Assembly: GCA_900764105.1 (NCBI GenBank)
Contig: CAAFMS010000019.1
Location: 1-60,248, forward strand
Origin: Clostridia bacterium
Lineage (GTDB): Bacteria > Bacillota > Clostridia > Christensenellales > Borkfalkiaceae
Length of the DNA: 60,248 nucleotides
Reading direction: 5' to 3'
The position numbers and the translations under genes were made by a program. This document shows positions 59,408-60,248 of the stretch, in pieces. How positions within the stretch are numbered: the stretch's first letter is position 1; each line of letters starts with the position of its first letter. The notes under the pieces were generated by a model that saw nothing but the letters and a program-made list of their open reading frames with translations, made no database searches and was not told where the DNA came from.

Positions 59408-59806
59408 GTGTTAATATCGACGAGAGGAAGATATGCGGTGAGAATACTTGCGGACATGGCGAAGTATGGAAGCGGCGGAGTAGTTCCTTTAAAAGAAATA
59501 GCGGTTCGGCAGGATATATCGCTTAAATATATCGAGCGGATAATGTCGTCGCTGAAAGAGGCAAATTTAGTCGAGAGCGTACACGGAACTCTCGGCGGGT
59601 ACAAATTGACGAAAGAACCCGAGAAATACAACCTGTGGGAAATACTTGTGGCGGCGGAAGGCGATCTTGCGCCCGTTGCGTGTTTACAAAGCGGCAGCGA
59701 GCCGTGCAAGCGCAGCGAGGAGTGTAAAACGGTCCGTATATGGAGCGAATATTACGAAGTGACGAAGAGGTTTTTCGAGAACGTAATACTGACCGAAGTA
59801 ACGTAG
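59408..59806 (+). CDS. Rrf2-family transcriptional regulator with cysteine triad
   Basis: The 132-residue protein has the Rrf2 winged helix (STRGRYAVRILADMA at 4-18; KYIERIMSSLKEANLVES near 40-57; GTLGGYKL) and three cysteines, Cys92, Cys100 and Cys106 (C-x7-C-x5-C), where IscR binds its iron-sulfur cluster. The cysteine-free CymR type is thus less likely, and iron-sulfur sensing is inferred. The start is a GTG, nine bases after AAGGAG. Likely co-transcribed with cysK and a regulator of it. Confidence 0.9.
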   Translation: MLISTRGRYAVRILADMAKYGSGGVVPLKEIAVRQDISLKYIERIMSSLKEANLVESVHGTLGGYKLTKEPEKYNLWEILVAAEGDLAPVACLQSGSEPCKRSEECKTVRIWSEYYEVTKRFFENVILTEVT

Positions 59807-59848
59807 CGAAATCGTGTAAAAAAATATAAAAAAAGTGTGTAAAAACAT

Positions 59849-59877
59849 TTGACAAAGCGGAAAAAAAATAGTATTAT
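59849..59877 (+). promoter_or_regulatory. SigA promoter for tRNA-Leu (UAA)
   Basis: TTGACA (59849-59854), 17-nt spacer, TATTAT (59872-59877), about 57 bases before the tRNA. Confidence 0.85.
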
Positions 59878-59933
59878 AAACGGGCAATATCGGTTAGGTT
59901 GCGCGGCAAGCGCGGCTTGATTGGTATTAAAAA

Positions 59934-60020
59934 GCGGACATGGCGGAATTGGCAGACGCATAAGACTAAGGATCTTATGAGGCATTTCTCGTGCAGGTTC
60001 AAGTCCTGTTGTCCGCACCA
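59934..60020 (+). tRNA. tRNA-Leu (UAA)
   Basis: Class II tRNA with acceptor GCGGACA/TGTCCGC, anticodon loop CTAAGGA (TAA), long variable arm, T-loop GTTCAAGTC, encoded CCA (60018-60020). Confidence 0.96.
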
Positions 60021-60084
60021 AACGAAAACGGAGAGGTTTTGCCTCTCCGTTTTCGTTTGGTTACGGGACAAAAAAACAGGACTT
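60001..60084 (+). repeat. Mirrored 3' module of tRNA-Leu (UAA)
   Basis: T-arm AAGTCCTGT (60001-60009), then a perfect 19-base-stem hairpin (60018-60036 with 60042-60060), then inverted copy ACAGGACTT (60076-60084). Same plan as at 53241-53334. Confidence 0.9.
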
Positions 60085-60112
60085 AGCCGATAAAAACCCC
60101 AAGCAACCCCGA

Positions 60113-60216
60113 TTTTCAGGCGTATCTTACGCTTAATTCATTGTTCTTTCCGCGGCTTGTATTTGTATACTAACCCGCGGAAACGCCGCGACTTAAACGC
60201 AATCTACGCCTGAAAA
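60113..60216. other. Structured element resembling 48417-48522
   Basis: TTTTCAGGCGTA (60113-60124) pairs with TACGCCTGAAAA (60205-60216), and TTTCCGCGG (60147-60155) with CCGCGGAAA (60175-60183). The inner part shares GTTCT..CGCGGCTT.TA, ACCCG, GCC and G.CTTA with 48417-48522 in the same order. Not coding. 60217-60248 holds nothing recognisable. Confidence 0.6.
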
Positions 60217-60248
60217 TTTGCGGGAACATTGATAATTTAAAATATAGG

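Overview
The window looks like a chromosomal segment of an anaerobic, spore-forming Clostridia-type Bacillota, plausibly gut-derived. This is inferred from an intact spoIIID, a hemZ-type coproporphyrinogen dehydrogenase, a Rel-MBL-HemZ gene order, YitT, LysR and Rrf2 regulators, strong Shine-Dalgarno (SD) sites, and SigA-like promoters that nearly all have a 17-nt spacer. No 16S rRNA or taxonomic marker search was possible, so placement stops there.

Layout. (1) 1-4800 is a visibly AT-richer, gene-poor accessory island next to the 3' end of tRNA-Ser. It carries a GmrSD-like DUF262/HNH protein, a broken GNAT acetyltransferase, a small lipoprotein plus partner gene, foldback elements, a 35-bp direct repeat and decayed sequence. 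(2) 5208-13087 holds a large YfhO-type membrane protein, purB-purA and a convergent COG2509-type flavoprotein. (3) 13456-20184 is one giant secreted Cys-x2-Cys repeat lipoprotein interrupted by a single in-frame TAA. (4) 20353-23287 is infC-rpmI-rplT with a leader attenuator and an ATT start codon, then a TrmH-family methyltransferase and yebC. (5) 24311-34437 holds an HtrA-like lipoprotein protease, ruvC, ruvA-ruvB, queA, tgt, yajC, a small membrane protein and secD-secF, i.e. recombination, queuosine and Sec export genes. (6) 34497-40864 is a tightly overlapping recJ-rel-MBL hydrolase-hemZ run. (7) 41007-46889 holds rpsO, pnp, uppP, a pyridoxamine-type kinase, a lipid kinase and a small P-loop protein. 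(8) 47431-48351 is spoIIID followed by a separately promoted six-tRNA operon, both on the minus strand. (9) 48389-53108 holds a 25-bp terminal-inverted-repeat element, an unknown membrane protein, a 35-nt tandem array, rdgB, a phosphodiesterase, YitT and galK. (10) 53183-60248 holds two tRNA-Leu genes, a HAD hydrolase-MATE pair, a divergent MATE/LysR pair, and cysK with a cysteine-containing Rrf2 regulator.

The most unusual signal is structural. At the 3' end of every tRNA transcription unit in the window (Ser, Tyr-terminated operon, Leu-UAG, Leu-UAA) the T-arm/acceptor sequence is followed by a hairpin and then by an inverted (mirror) copy of the T-arm. In three cases a truncated second tRNA 3' end follows nearby. 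Two further structured intergenic elements (48417-48522 and 60113-60216) share an inner core while their outer stems differ in sequence but still pair, which suggests a conserved fold. Intergenic DNA is also full of interspersed palindromic repeats, one of them forming an exact 35-nt-period array.

Limits: all family assignments are by recognition of motifs; no alignment, folding program or database search was run.
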